From positions 280,829 to 344,828 of the forward strand of contig NZ_SHKP01000004.1 in the NCBI RefSeq assembly GCF_004217215.1: a stretch of DNA of 64,000 nt, written 5' to 3'. The stretch is from Rivibacter subsaxonicus (GTDB lineage: Bacteria; Pseudomonadota; Gammaproteobacteria; Burkholderiales; Burkholderiaceae_C). Of this stretch, positions 46,021 to 55,026 are shown piece after piece; position 1 is the first letter of the stretch; each line of letters starts with the position of its first letter. The notes beneath the pieces are model-generated. The model saw only the letters and a program-made list of their open reading frames with translations. It was not told the origin of the DNA and did no database searches. The translations under genes were made by a program, and so were the position numbers.

Positions 46021-47766
46021 TCAGCCGGTCTGGCCGGTCGAGGTGCAGCTCAGGGTGGCACCGGTGACGGCCGGCTTGGCCGTCATCTTGCAGGCACCCG
46101 AAGTGATGCCGCTGCCGCTGTTGGTGTTGCCGCTGCACCAGGTCGAGGTGGTCTGCACGTTGGTCGTGCTGATGGACATCGGCACGCTGTGGTGCACGCC
46201 ACTCATCGCCGTCTTCTCGAGACCCAGGTTCTCGATCCGGCCGGCCTGCGTGGTACGCGTCACGGTCTTGCCGGTGGCCGGGTCGACCGCGCTGACGCTC
46301 GAGCCGGAGGCCTGGCCGATGCGCATGCCCGGAGCATCGACTTCGGTGATCTTGTTGTTGATCATGGCCACGTTGCGCACGGACAGATCGGTGGACAGCT
46401 GCGCAATCGCCGCTTCGTCCTTGAAGATCACGCTGTGGATCTCGATGGCGCCGTGGCCCGTGATCTTGCTGGTCGTGAACTTGTTGCCCGGGTTGTAGGG
46501 CGGGTTCATCGTCTGGGTCTGGTCGATGGTGTTGCCATCGATCAGGATGTTGCGGGTGCCGAAGGTCTGGTACGAGGCCTCACGGGCCAGCAGGATGCCG
46601 GCGCCCATCGGCGAGTTGTGGACCTTGTTGTTGCGCACCGTCACGCCATCGGCGCCGATCATCGTGATGCCGCGACCCCAGTACTGCCCCGCCAGGTCGT
46701 TGTTGGCGATGTACATGTTCTTGTTGATGCCGCTGGACTGCTTGTTGCTCCAGTCGGAGTAGGTCTTGCTGCCCGAGCCGAGCGCACCGCTGCCGCCGGC
46801 GGCGTATGAGACCACGGCAACCATGTCATCGCCGTTCTCGCGCACCGTGTTGCCGATCACGCGGCCATCGCGCGAGCCCGAGGTGATGTGGATCGCATCG
46901 GCCAGCGAGCGCTGCACCGTGTTGTTGGCGACCAGGAAACGATAGCCCTTCAGGATGATGATGCCGGCGCTGCCGGCGCTGTTGGCCAGGTTCGTGCCAG
47001 GGGTACCGGCATTGATGATCTTGTTGCCCTGGATGACGACGTTGTTGACCGCCTTGCGCGAGCCATCGGCGTTGCTGGCATAGATCGTCATGCCGGCCGA
47101 CCACGGCGTGGTCTGGCGGGTGGTCGTGACGGCGGTCTTGGTGAACGAGTAGACGCGCACGCCGTCGGCCTGGATCCAGATCGCCTGGTCGGTCGGGTTC
47201 GTCGCGTGGATGGTCGCGCCGGCACCGTACATCGTGGTGTTGGCGACCTTGAGCTTGATGCTCTTGTTGATCAGGTACTTGCCCGAGGGGAAGACCAGCC
47301 ACTCGCCGGACTTCATGCCGTCGAGCGCCTTCTGGATCGCGGCGGTGTCGTCGGTGGTGTCGTTGGGCTTGGCGCCGAAGGCGGTGACCAGCTTGGCACC
47401 GGACGGAACGGCCGGGATCGCCGGGATGATGCTGCAGTTGGCGGTGCTGTTGGCCTGCGCCGTCGCCATCGTCTCGGTGTCCTGGGCTTCGGGCGGCAGG
47501 ATCGTTTCTTCCGGCAGGTTCGGTGCCATGTCGGCATTCGAGGCGCTGCCATCGGCGACTTCGGTGTCGGTCGAGGGGGTGCTGGTGCTGATCAGCGCTT
47601 CGGCGCTGTCCTCGGTCGAGGCGGCCGGCGTGCTGGTGGACGACTCGGCGACCACGGTGTCATCGACCTCGCCACCGCCACCGCACGCGGTGAGGGCACC
47701 GGAGACGGCCAGGAGGCAGAGCAGCAGGGTGGAGGGCTTGACGTGAAGCTGGGAGCGGAAAGCCAT
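46021..47766 (-). CDS. Pectate-lyase-like right-handed beta-helix lipoprotein
   Basis: 581 residues. Lipoprotein signal MAFRSQLHVKPSTLLLCLL...LTAC followed by a glycine run and a Ser/Thr-rich linker to about residue 105. From about residue 120 a Pectate_lyase_3-type beta helix: FGAKPNDTTDDTAAIQKALDGM, GEWLVFPSGKYLI, MYGAGATIHA, then parallel-helix repeats (NNVVIQGNKIINAG, FLVANNTVQRSL, RVIGNTVRENGDD). Likely a polysaccharide lyase or epimerase acting on the EPS outside the cell. Ribosome site is weak before ATG 47766. Separate long leader and own terminator suggest independent expression within the reverse eps block. Confidence 0.8.
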   Translation of the reverse strand: MAFRSQLHVKPSTLLLCLLAVSGALTACGGGGEVDDTVVAESSTSTPAASTEDSAEALISTSTPSTDTEVADGSASNADMAPNLPEETILPPEAQDTETMATAQANSTANCSIIPAIPAVPSGAKLVTAFGAKPNDTTDDTAAIQKALDGMKSGEWLVFPSGKYLINKSIKLKVANTTMYGAGATIHATNPTDQAIWIQADGVRVYSFTKTAVTTTRQTTPWSAGMTIYASNADGSRKAVNNVVIQGNKIINAGTPGTNLANSAGSAGIIILKGYRFLVANNTVQRSLADAIHITSGSRDGRVIGNTVRENGDDMVAVVSYAAGGSGALGSGSKTYSDWSNKQSSGINKNMYIANNDLAGQYWGRGITMIGADGVTVRNNKVHNSPMGAGILLAREASYQTFGTRNILIDGNTIDQTQTMNPPYNPGNKFTTSKITGHGAIEIHSVIFKDEAAIAQLSTDLSVRNVAMINNKITEVDAPGMRIGQASGSSVSAVDPATGKTVTRTTQAGRIENLGLEKTAMSGVHHSVPMSISTTNVQTTSTWCSGNTNSGSGITSGACKMTAKPAVTGATLSCTSTGQTG

Positions 47767-48328
47767 GGTAAAGGTCGGGTACTCAGAGAGGCCAAAGAGG
47801 CATTCCGGGGGCCGCCGTCGCATGGACAGCGGCAGACTCGGAAACGGGAGTGGGCGAAAAGGCGGGAGGGAGGCTGCGCGCAAAGGCAGGGATTACCCGC
47901 ACGACGGCGCTGTTGCCGGAACCCAACGGTTGGAACCCCGTGAACAGGGTGTCCAGCGGCAAGTCCTTATTGTTATTGCTGTTTTTGGCCAGGTCCGTGA
48001 GGCTTGGTAAGCCTGCCGGGGCAACGGTAACAAGGCGCTGCAACAGCTCGGCCGACCGCCGGCGATTTCGGAGGTCCGCTTCGGTTACAAGTGGTCGGTC
48101 GAGCATGACCCCCTCCATGCAGGGGGTGTGCCGGGCGTTTAGGGGGCGTGCCTGTGGCGGTCATCACGCCTGCCACTGCGCTTGGCGGCGGCTCTGTAAA
48201 CGGCTGTGAGGCAGGCCGACCGCGACTGTCGGGTTTGTTACCGGGTATGACCGGCGAGGCTGTCGCCTGCCCCCTTCGGTCGATACATCGCGTCAGCGGC
48301 TGTATCGCCGGCGGCTCGGAGCGCTTGG
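47767..48328 (-). promoter_or_regulatory. 562-base leader of the lyase gene with sigma-54-like site
   Basis: No convincing gene. On the minus strand 48133-48118 reads CGGCACACCCCCTGCA, with GG and GC elements at correct spacing but imperfect -12 (CTGC for TTGC). Overlapping it, CCCCCT...AGGGGG (48108-48125) is a hairpin. A 111-codon reverse-strand frame here has no recognisable protein character. Confidence 0.35.
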
Positions 48329-49501
48329 TCAGGCCGAAGCGGCCCTATCTCTTGATGACCAAGTGAGCACCTGCTGACATTTGGCTTCCCAGCCCTGGAT
48401 ACGGGCCGAGGCCAACGGGTCCCCGTGGCTGCCGCGGGGCTCGGCGATCGCCGCACGAACATGGTTCGCGAAGGCCTCGTCGCCCACTGCGAGACGCACG
48501 AAATCGGGCGCGCGCCGGTGCAACTCGCTCGTCGCGGTCGCGACCACCGACAACCCGCTTGCCGCGTACTCGTACAGCTTCATCGGGCTGCGGCCGTCAT
48601 TGGCTGGATGGGCCGACATCGGCAGCAGGGCCACGTGGCAATGCGCCAGCAGCGCCGGCAGCGTGGCGTAGGGCACCTGACCCAGCAGGTGGATGTTCGG
48701 CAGCGTCGCCGCCACGGCCCTGATGCCGGCGCCGGGCGGGCCGGCCAGCACGAAAGCAACCTCGGGCAATCGCTCGGCGGCCATTCGCAGCGATTCCAGG
48801 CCGAAGCGCTCGTCGAGTGCGCCGGTGTAGACCGCGCGGAGTCCGGGCGGCAGTGGCGGACAGGCTCCGCTGGCACCGGGCCTAAAGTGGTCCAGGTCGA
48901 CGCCGTTCTCCAGTACCCGTACCGAGTGCCCACCCAGGGCCCGCAGGTGAGCCGCGACCGGCTCGGCCGTCGCGATCAGCGTGTCGGCGCGGGCGACCAG
49001 GTCGGCCTCGATCCCGGCGATCGAGGGGTCGCCGCGCATCTCGGCATAGAGGTCGGTCGGGCGATAGACGAGGTGGCGCGCCGCGACGAGATCGAGCACG
49101 TGCGCCAGGCGCGGCTCGTCGATCAGGACCAGATCCGGCTCCAGCATCGCGTGGGCCGCCAGCAGCCGCCGTGCCGACGCGGCGTAACCCAGTCCGAATC
49201 GACGCGCGGCGTCCGGGCCTCGACGTACCGCGGCCCAGGGCCAAGCACCTGCCGGCACGAGATCGTCAACGCCGTCGATGCGTCGGCCGCCGCGCCACCA
49301 CCGCATCACCCGCTCACGCTCGAAAGGCCGGCCGAGGATGAGCAGGTGCGCCGGCGTGACCGGCGGGCTCAGGTGGACGACCTGATGGCCGAGGTGGGCG
49401 AAGCCGCGTGCCAGGTGGTGCGAGCCCACCACGAAGGGCCCGCCCGCCGGCGTGTGGCTGACGAAGAGGATCTTGCGGCGCTCGCCTGCGTCAACCGCCA
49501 C
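48329..49501 (-). CDS. Glycosyltransferase, GT4-like
   Basis: 390 residues from GTG 49501, overlapping the end of manC by 11 bases. N-terminal RRKILFVSHTPAGGPFVVGSHHLARGFAHLGHQVVHLSPP; donor domain with RAVYTGALDERFGLESLRMAAERLPEVAFVLAG, and NDGRSPMKLYEYAASGLSVVATATSE, the E-x7 region that binds the sugar nucleotide. Adjacent to manC, a GDP-mannose donor is possible. It ends the first reverse sub-operon. Confidence 0.84.
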   Translation of the reverse strand: MAVDAGERRKILFVSHTPAGGPFVVGSHHLARGFAHLGHQVVHLSPPVTPAHLLILGRPFERERVMRWWRGGRRIDGVDDLVPAGAWPWAAVRRGPDAARRFGLGYAASARRLLAAHAMLEPDLVLIDEPRLAHVLDLVAARHLVYRPTDLYAEMRGDPSIAGIEADLVARADTLIATAEPVAAHLRALGGHSVRVLENGVDLDHFRPGASGACPPLPPGLRAVYTGALDERFGLESLRMAAERLPEVAFVLAGPPGAGIRAVAATLPNIHLLGQVPYATLPALLAHCHVALLPMSAHPANDGRSPMKLYEYAASGLSVVATATSELHRRAPDFVRLAVGDEAFANHVRAAIAEPRGSHGDPLASARIQGWEAKCQQVLTWSSRDRAASA

Positions 49502-50963
49502 TCGTGCGTCCGTAGGTGTCCTCGAAGCGGACGATGTCGTCTTCGCCGAGGTAGGACCCCGACTGCACCTCGATGATCTCGAGCGCCACCTTGCCGGGGT
49601 TGGCCAGGCGATGCGTCTCGCCGAGCGGGATGTAGGTGCTCTGGTTCTCGGTCAGCAGCAGCTTCTTCTCGCCGCAGGTCACCTCGGCCGTGCCGCGCAC
49701 GACGATCCAGTGCTCGGCGCGGTGATGATGCATCTGCAGGCTCAGCGTGCCGCCCGGCTTGACCATGATCCGCTTGACCTGGAAGCGGCCGCCGGCATCG
49801 ATGCTGTCGTACCAGCCCCAAGGCCGGTGCACCTTGCGGTGCCAGCTGTGCTCGCTACGGCCGTCGCGCTCGAGCCGGCCGACGATCTGCTTGACCTCCT
49901 GGCTTCGATCGCGTCGCGTGACCAGCACCGCGTCGGGCGTCTCGACCACGATCACGTCGTCGAGTCCGATCACGCTGACCAGCCGGCTGGTGGCGTGCAC
50001 CAGCGTGTTGCGGCTGTCGTGCAGCAACGCATCGCCGACGCTGGCGTTGCCGTTCGCGTCGCGCGCGGCGACCTGCCACACCGCATCCCAGGCGCCGAGG
50101 TCGTTCCAGCCGGCGTCGAGCGGCACCATCTGCAGCGGCACTGCGCTGCCGGGGCAGCGCTCGAGCACCGCGTAGTCGACCGATTCGGAGGGCACCGCCG
50201 CAAAGGCAGCGCCGTCCGGACGCAGGAACTGCTGGTCGACCTTGCTCGCGGACCAGGCCGCGCGCGTGGCATCGAGGATGTCGGGGCGAAAGGCCTGCAA
50301 TGCCTGCAGCCAGGTCGAGGCACGCAGCACGAAGATGCCGCCGTTCCAGAAGTAGCCGCCCTCGGCCAGGTAGCGCGCGGCAGTGGCGGCATCTGGCTTC
50401 TCGACGAAGCGGGCGACGGCGGCCGCAGCGTCCGCGTCGGCCGGCGTGGCGCCGGCCTGGATGTAGCCGTATCCGGTCTCGGGTCGGGTCGGCGTGATGC
50501 CGAGGATGACGATGCCGCCGTCCGCAGCGCGCTGCACCGCACGGCGCAGCGCGGCAACGAAGGCATCGGCGTCGGTCACGGTCTGGTCGGCCGGGGTGAT
50601 CACGAGCACCGGGTCGCCGCCATCGGCGCCGGCCTGCAGCGCCGCCAGCGTGACGGCGGGCGCGGTGTTGCGGGCCGAGGGCTCGAGCAGAACCACCGAC
50701 GGCTCGCACTTGATCTCACGCAGTTGATCGAGCAGCAGGAAGCGGTGCTGCTCGTTGCCGACGATGCACGGCGCGCGCGTCTGCAGCGTGGCGTCGGGCA
50801 GCGCCTGCATGCGTTGCACGGCCTGCTGGAACAGGCTGGTCGTGCCGGACAACGCCAGAAACTGCTTCGGGTAGCCCAGGCGCGACAACGGCCACAGGCG
50901 GGTGCCGGAGCCGCCGGCCATCACGACCGGCAGTACATCGATCTTCATTCCATCTGACTTCAT
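49491..50963 (-). CDS. manC: Mannose-1-phosphate guanylyltransferase/mannose-6-phosphate isomerase
   Basis: 490 residues, the usual bifunctional length. Pyrophosphorylase signature PVVMAGGSGTRLWPLSR near the N-terminus, FVEKPD in the middle, and the C-terminal cupin isomerase domain RPWGWYDSID...GTLSLQMHHHRAEHWIVVRGTAEV...TYIPLGETHRLANPG. Makes GDP-mannose for EPS synthesis. ATG 50963 (GAGG upstream) overlaps the galE stop; ATG 50948 is also possible. Confidence 0.94.
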   Translation of the reverse strand: MKSDGMKIDVLPVVMAGGSGTRLWPLSRLGYPKQFLALSGTTSLFQQAVQRMQALPDATLQTRAPCIVGNEQHRFLLLDQLREIKCEPSVVLLEPSARNTAPAVTLAALQAGADGGDPVLVITPADQTVTDADAFVAALRRAVQRAADGGIVILGITPTRPETGYGYIQAGATPADADAAAAVARFVEKPDAATAARYLAEGGYFWNGGIFVLRASTWLQALQAFRPDILDATRAAWSASKVDQQFLRPDGAAFAAVPSESVDYAVLERCPGSAVPLQMVPLDAGWNDLGAWDAVWQVAARDANGNASVGDALLHDSRNTLVHATSRLVSVIGLDDVIVVETPDAVLVTRRDRSQEVKQIVGRLERDGRSEHSWHRKVHRPWGWYDSIDAGGRFQVKRIMVKPGGTLSLQMHHHRAEHWIVVRGTAEVTCGEKKLLLTENQSTYIPLGETHRLANPGKVALEIIEVQSGSYLGEDDIVRFEDTYGRTSGG

Positions 50964-52000
50964 CGAACGGCCTCTGCCTGCTGCGTGGTTTCAAATCCTT
51001 GAGGGTTCATCGACTGCCAGCGCCAGCTGTCCGCGCACATCGCGTCGAGGTCACGCCGGGCCTGCCAGCCGAGCCGCTGGCGCGCGAGTTCGGCATCGGC
51101 GTAGCAGGCGGCCACGTCGCCGGGGCGGCGCGGGCCGACGTGATGGGCGATGCGGCGACCGCTGGCGCGCTCGTAGGCGCGCAGCACCTCGAGCACCGAG
51201 TGGCCGCGGCCGGTGCCGAGGTTGGCGGTGAGCGAGCCGGCGCCATCGAACAGGTGACGCAGCGCCGCCACGTGGCCCTCGGCGAGGTCCATCACGTGGA
51301 TGTAGTCGCGCACGCCGGTGCCGTCGACCGTGTCGTAGTCGCTGCCATGCACCTGCAACTCGGCGCGGCGGCCCACGGCCACTTGCGCGACATAGGGCAT
51401 CAGGTTGTTCGGCACGCCGCGCGGGTCTTCGCCGATCAGGCCGCTCTCGTGCGCGCCGACCGGGTTGAAGTAGCGCAGGCAGGCGACCTGCCAGGCCGGG
51501 TCGCAGCGCTCGAGTTCGCGCAGCAATTGCTCGCCATGCAGCTTGGACAGGCCGTAGGGGTTGGTCGCCGAGAGTTCGGCGTCCTCGCGGATCGGCAGCG
51601 ACTTCGGGCTGCCATAGACGGTGGCCGAGGAACTGAACACCAGCCTGCGGCTGCCGTTGGCCTGGAGTGCTTCGGCCAGCGATACCAGGCCGCCGAGGTT
51701 GTTGCGGAAGTAGGCCAGAGGCTTCTGCATCGACTCGCCGACCGCCTTGTGCGCCGCGAAGTGCACCGCGGCATCGACACCGTGACGCGCCACGGTCGCA
51801 GCGAGCGCGCCGCTGTCGTTGACGTCGATGTGCTCGAAGCGCGGCGTGCGTCCGATCAGGTGCGCGATGCGCGGCAGCACGGCGGGTGAGCTGTTGGCGA
51901 AGTTGTCGACGCCGAGCACGTCGAAGCCGGCAGCGCAGAGCGCGACCCAGGTGTGCGAGCCGATGTAGCCGGTCGCGCCTGTCAGGAGGACAAGAGGCAT
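50960..52000 (-). CDS. galE: UDP-glucose 4-epimerase
   Basis: 346 residues. TGATGYIGSHT nucleotide-binding motif, VHFAAHKAVGES, FSSSATVYG with catalytic Ser, NPYGLSKLHGE with the YxxxK pair, and GTGVRDYIHVMDLAEGH. It interconverts UDP-glucose and UDP-galactose, giving galactose precursor to the EPS. Overlaps manC by ATGA, and starts 26 bases after epsL. Confidence 0.95.
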   Translation of the reverse strand: MPLVLLTGATGYIGSHTWVALCAAGFDVLGVDNFANSSPAVLPRIAHLIGRTPRFEHIDVNDSGALAATVARHGVDAAVHFAAHKAVGESMQKPLAYFRNNLGGLVSLAEALQANGSRRLVFSSSATVYGSPKSLPIREDAELSATNPYGLSKLHGEQLLRELERCDPAWQVACLRYFNPVGAHESGLIGEDPRGVPNNLMPYVAQVAVGRRAELQVHGSDYDTVDGTGVRDYIHVMDLAEGHVAALRHLFDGAGSLTANLGTGRGHSVLEVLRAYERASGRRIAHHVGPRRPGDVAACYADAELARQRLGWQARRDLDAMCADSWRWQSMNPQGFETTQQAEAVR

Positions 52001-52026
52001 CTGTTCTGAAAAGATGAAGCTTCGCC

Positions 52027-53349
52027 TCAGCCTCGGAGGCTGAGCGTGGCGTTGCAGTAGGCCATCGTCGCCTTGAAGCCGACGATCGTTCGCGCCGTGG
52101 TGATGCTGGTGTCGCGATCCTCGTAGCGCGCACCGCACTCGAGACCGAAGCTGCGCGTCGCCTGGTAGCGAGCCAACAGGGTGTAGAGGTAGTTGTCGGC
52201 GGTCTGGCCAGACGCACTGATGACCTGGCCGCCGATGTCGATCTGCGTGAACTGGTCGTCAAAGGTGTTGCGCCAGTACTCGACGCCGGCCTTGACCTGG
52301 ATCTTGCCGGTTGCATCCCAGGTGCCATCGATGCCGAAGCGGTCGGTCAATCGTGCGTCGGTGAGGAAGGTCTCGACGCCGGAGGCGCCGGTAGTGCTGG
52401 TGTTGGTGCCGGTATCGCGCAAGTAGCTCAGCCCGAAGTTCAGCTTGCCGGTCGCCTGGTAGTTCCACCCGATCTGGCCGGTCCAGCCCTTGAAGTCGCG
52501 CGTGGTGTCGAGTTCGTGCTCCTCGCGGGTGTAGCTCAGGCGCCCCGAAAAGGTCGACAGTCCGGTCGCATTGAGACGCGCAGTGAGGTCGATGCTGTCG
52601 CGCGTGTAGTCGTCGGGCGCGAACTGGCCGTTCACGACTACTGACCGCGGATAGGTGCCGTCGGTATGACGGGCGCCGAGGCCGAGCGTCCAGACACCGC
52701 GCGGCGCGAACTTGACGCCGCCGCCGTAGGTCAGGGCGCGGCGTGCACGGTCGTCGAAGGCCTCGGCCGTGTAGTCGATGTTCTGGTAGTTGACCAAGGC
52801 CTCCAGCGCAATGGCCGCCGTGATGCCGTACTGCACCCGGGTGCCGATGTACTGCGACAGTTCCTGGTTCTTGCCGCTGCGCTCGCGTGCCGTCGAACCA
52901 TAGTCGCTGAAGCGCGCCAAGCTCTGGGCGAGCTTGAGGTCGACGTTGCCGCTGAGGCGCTCCACCGTCGACCAGTCGAGTCCGGTGCGGAGGTCGTAGC
53001 TGAAGTTGTTGAGCTGGCTCTGATCCTTGTAGGCATTGCCACGCAGCGTGACGTTGCCGTAGCCGCGCTGGCGGCCGAAGGGTTGGTCGAAGCCGCCGAT
53101 CAGGGCCGTCGACGAGACCCAGTCGCTGGTCTTGACGAACTCGTCCGGCACGCGGAAAAGGTTGTCGTCGTGCGCGAAGCCCTGCGAGACCCGAAGGAAG
53201 TAGGGCAGCGGATCGTTGGCGCCGGCGGCTGCCGGCTCGCCGGCCGATTCCTGAGCACCCACGCGGGCGCAAACCAACAGCAGGCCGACCGACGCGAGCA
53301 AGTAACGTTCTTGCCGGTGCGGGTGCTGGCCGCAAGAGGGGGTTCGCAT
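52027..53349 (-). CDS. epsL: Exopolysaccharide outer-membrane beta-barrel protein EpsL
   Basis: 440 residues. Signal peptide (YLLASVGLLLVCARVGAQ), then alternating beta strands throughout: DPLPYFLRVSQGFAHDDNLFRVPDE, RGYGNVTLRGNAYKDQSQLNNFSYDL, GNVDLKLAQSLARFSDY, ending with TMAYCNATLSLRG. Matches the EpsL family of EPS operons, predicted outer-membrane barrel helping polymer exit. AAGGAGAGAG sits ahead of ATG 53349. Confidence 0.82.
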   Translation of the reverse strand: MRTPSCGQHPHRQERYLLASVGLLLVCARVGAQESAGEPAAAGANDPLPYFLRVSQGFAHDDNLFRVPDEFVKTSDWVSSTALIGGFDQPFGRQRGYGNVTLRGNAYKDQSQLNNFSYDLRTGLDWSTVERLSGNVDLKLAQSLARFSDYGSTARERSGKNQELSQYIGTRVQYGITAAIALEALVNYQNIDYTAEAFDDRARRALTYGGGVKFAPRGVWTLGLGARHTDGTYPRSVVVNGQFAPDDYTRDSIDLTARLNATGLSTFSGRLSYTREEHELDTTRDFKGWTGQIGWNYQATGKLNFGLSYLRDTGTNTSTTGASGVETFLTDARLTDRFGIDGTWDATGKIQVKAGVEYWRNTFDDQFTQIDIGGQVISASGQTADNYLYTLLARYQATRSFGLECGARYEDRDTSITTARTIVGFKATMAYCNATLSLRG

Positions 53350-53458
53350 GGGCTCTCTCCTTGGCGTGTGTTGTGGTCTCGGGCGAGTACCGTATCCGGT
53401 CGGTCGCCCCGATCCCTACTGTGCTCTCTTTGCGGGTCTCGCGGCAGGCGTGGGGCCC

Positions 53459-54853
53459 TCAGAACGCGTGGCGATCGAAGAGCACCAGCCAGGCAGTCCG
53501 GGCAATGATCTGCAGATCCAGCCCCAGTGACCAGTTTCGCAGGTACTCCAGGTCGTACTCGATGCGGCCCTTCATGTGGTCGAGGTCGTCGCCGCCGCGG
53601 AAACCGTTGATCTGGGCCCAGCCGGTGATGCCCGGCTTGACCTTGTGGCGCACCATGTACGCGCTGATGATCTGGCGGTAGTGCTCGTTGACTGCAATCG
53701 CGTGCGGGCGCGGGCCGACGATGCTCATCCGCCCCTGCAGCACGTTGATGAACTGCGGCAACTCGTCGAGCGAGGTGCGGCGGATGAACGCGCCGAAGGG
53801 CGTGACCCGCGCATCCTGCTTGGTGACCTGGGTGTACTGGGTGGCGCCGTCCTCGGTCACCGTCATCGAGCGGAACTTGTAGACGATGATCTCTTCGCCA
53901 TCGAGGCCGTAGCGGCGCTGCTTGAAGATCACCGGCCCCGGCGAGCTGAGCTTGACGCCGATCGCCACCGCGATCAGCACCGGCGTGATGAGCACGAGGA
54001 TCAAGCATGACAGCACGAAGTCCGACATCCGCTTCACCAGCTCGTTGGTGCCCGTGAACGGCGTCTCGCAGATGCCGACCACCGGCACCCCGGCCATGTC
54101 CTGCAGCCGGCCCTGGATGATGCTGATGCCGAACACGTCGGGCACGAAAAACAGCGAGGCGGTGGTGTCCTGCAGTGATTGCAGCAGCGCCTGGATACGC
54201 GGCTGCGAGCCTAGCGGCAAGGTGACATAGACCTCGCGCACCGAGTGCGAGCCGACGTAGGCACCGACGTCGCCGAGGCCGCCCAGTCGGTGCGGATGCG
54301 CGGCCTCGTCGAGCCGGTCATCGGTGCGGTCGTCGAAGTAGCCGATGAAGTCGATGCCTTCGTCGCGCTGCGCCTCCAGCGCGCGTGCGACCTTCACGCC
54401 GAGCGACCCGCCGCCGACCACCACCGCCGTGCGCCGGCGGTAGGGGCTGCGCGCCTGGGCCCGGATGATCGTGCGGCCCAGCATCACGGCCAGCCACAAC
54501 AGCAGCGGCGTGAGCAGCGCCCACTGCAGGATCACCTCGGTGTCGAACAGGTGCAGGCTGCGCGTGGCGTAGCCACACAGCACCAGGATCGCCAGCAGCG
54601 AGATCCACGACAGCAGGATGTCGACACCGGCCGCCAGCGGAGCGTCCGAGAAGCGATTGCGGCCGGGGAAGGTGAGCGCGAAGGCCAGCAGGCACAGCAC
54701 CAGTTCGGTCCTGCCAACCGGCGGATCGAGCGCCTGCGTCACGAGCAGCAGCGTCGCCGCGATGATCCCCGGCTCGATGAAGGCGGCCACCAGTGAGCGC
54801 ACCGACTGGGGTGCGCTGTAGAACGTCCGCTTGTATTCCCGGTGTTCGAACAT
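53459..54853 (-). CDS. Undecaprenyl-phosphate sugar phosphotransferase (WcaJ-like)
   Basis: 464 residues. Four N-terminal membrane helices, a CoA-binding-like central domain (VVVGGGSLGVKVARALE), one further helix (LVLITPVLIAVAIGVKLSSPG) and the catalytic domain: GPVIFKQRRYGLDG, YKFRSMTVTEDG, RRTSLDELPQFINVLQGRMSIVGPRPHA and KPGITGWAQINGFRG. Transfers sugar-1-phosphate to undecaprenyl phosphate, the first EPS step. It leads the reverse eps block; a sigma-54 promoter lies 104 bases upstream. Confidence 0.93.
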   Translation of the reverse strand: MFEHREYKRTFYSAPQSVRSLVAAFIEPGIIAATLLLVTQALDPPVGRTELVLCLLAFALTFPGRNRFSDAPLAAGVDILLSWISLLAILVLCGYATRSLHLFDTEVILQWALLTPLLLWLAVMLGRTIIRAQARSPYRRRTAVVVGGGSLGVKVARALEAQRDEGIDFIGYFDDRTDDRLDEAAHPHRLGGLGDVGAYVGSHSVREVYVTLPLGSQPRIQALLQSLQDTTASLFFVPDVFGISIIQGRLQDMAGVPVVGICETPFTGTNELVKRMSDFVLSCLILVLITPVLIAVAIGVKLSSPGPVIFKQRRYGLDGEEIIVYKFRSMTVTEDGATQYTQVTKQDARVTPFGAFIRRTSLDELPQFINVLQGRMSIVGPRPHAIAVNEHYRQIISAYMVRHKVKPGITGWAQINGFRGGDDLDHMKGRIEYDLEYLRNWSLGLDLQIIARTAWLVLFDRHAF

Positions 54854-54956
54854 TGCGGTCGGCGCCGGACCCGAGCGGGCCCCGCCGCGATTTGTGGCTC
54901 TGTGCGTCGTGCGACCGGGCTGGTCTGCGTGACGCTCCCCTCGACGACTTCATTGT

Positions 54957-54972
54957 CGCAAAGCACGTGCCT
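54957..54972 (-). promoter_or_regulatory. Sigma-54 promoter of the reverse eps block
   Basis: Minus strand reads AGGCACGTGCTTTGCG, against consensus TGGCACG-N4-TTGCW: GGCACG and TTGC are exact and the GG-to-GC spacing is right; the first and last positions differ. Start of transcription would be near 54946, about 93 bases before the WcaJ-like gene. Confidence 0.65.
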
Positions 54973-55013
54973 GGACCGGCCCCCAACATGGGAGGGTGTG
55001 CGTCGAGGACTCC

Positions 55014-55019
55014 TACAAT
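55014..55019 (+). promoter_or_regulatory. -10 box of ubiJ, possibly leaderless
   Basis: TACAAT lies 7 bases before ATG 55027, so transcription could begin at or next to the start codon. No ribosome site is visible upstream of that ATG and no clear -35. Confidence 0.35.
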
Positions 55020-55026
55020 CTGCAAC

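Noticed and set aside
47783-48118. 111-codon minus-strand frame upstream of the lyase
   Set aside because: No ribosome site, no recognisable domain, and it covers the probable promoter and hairpin.
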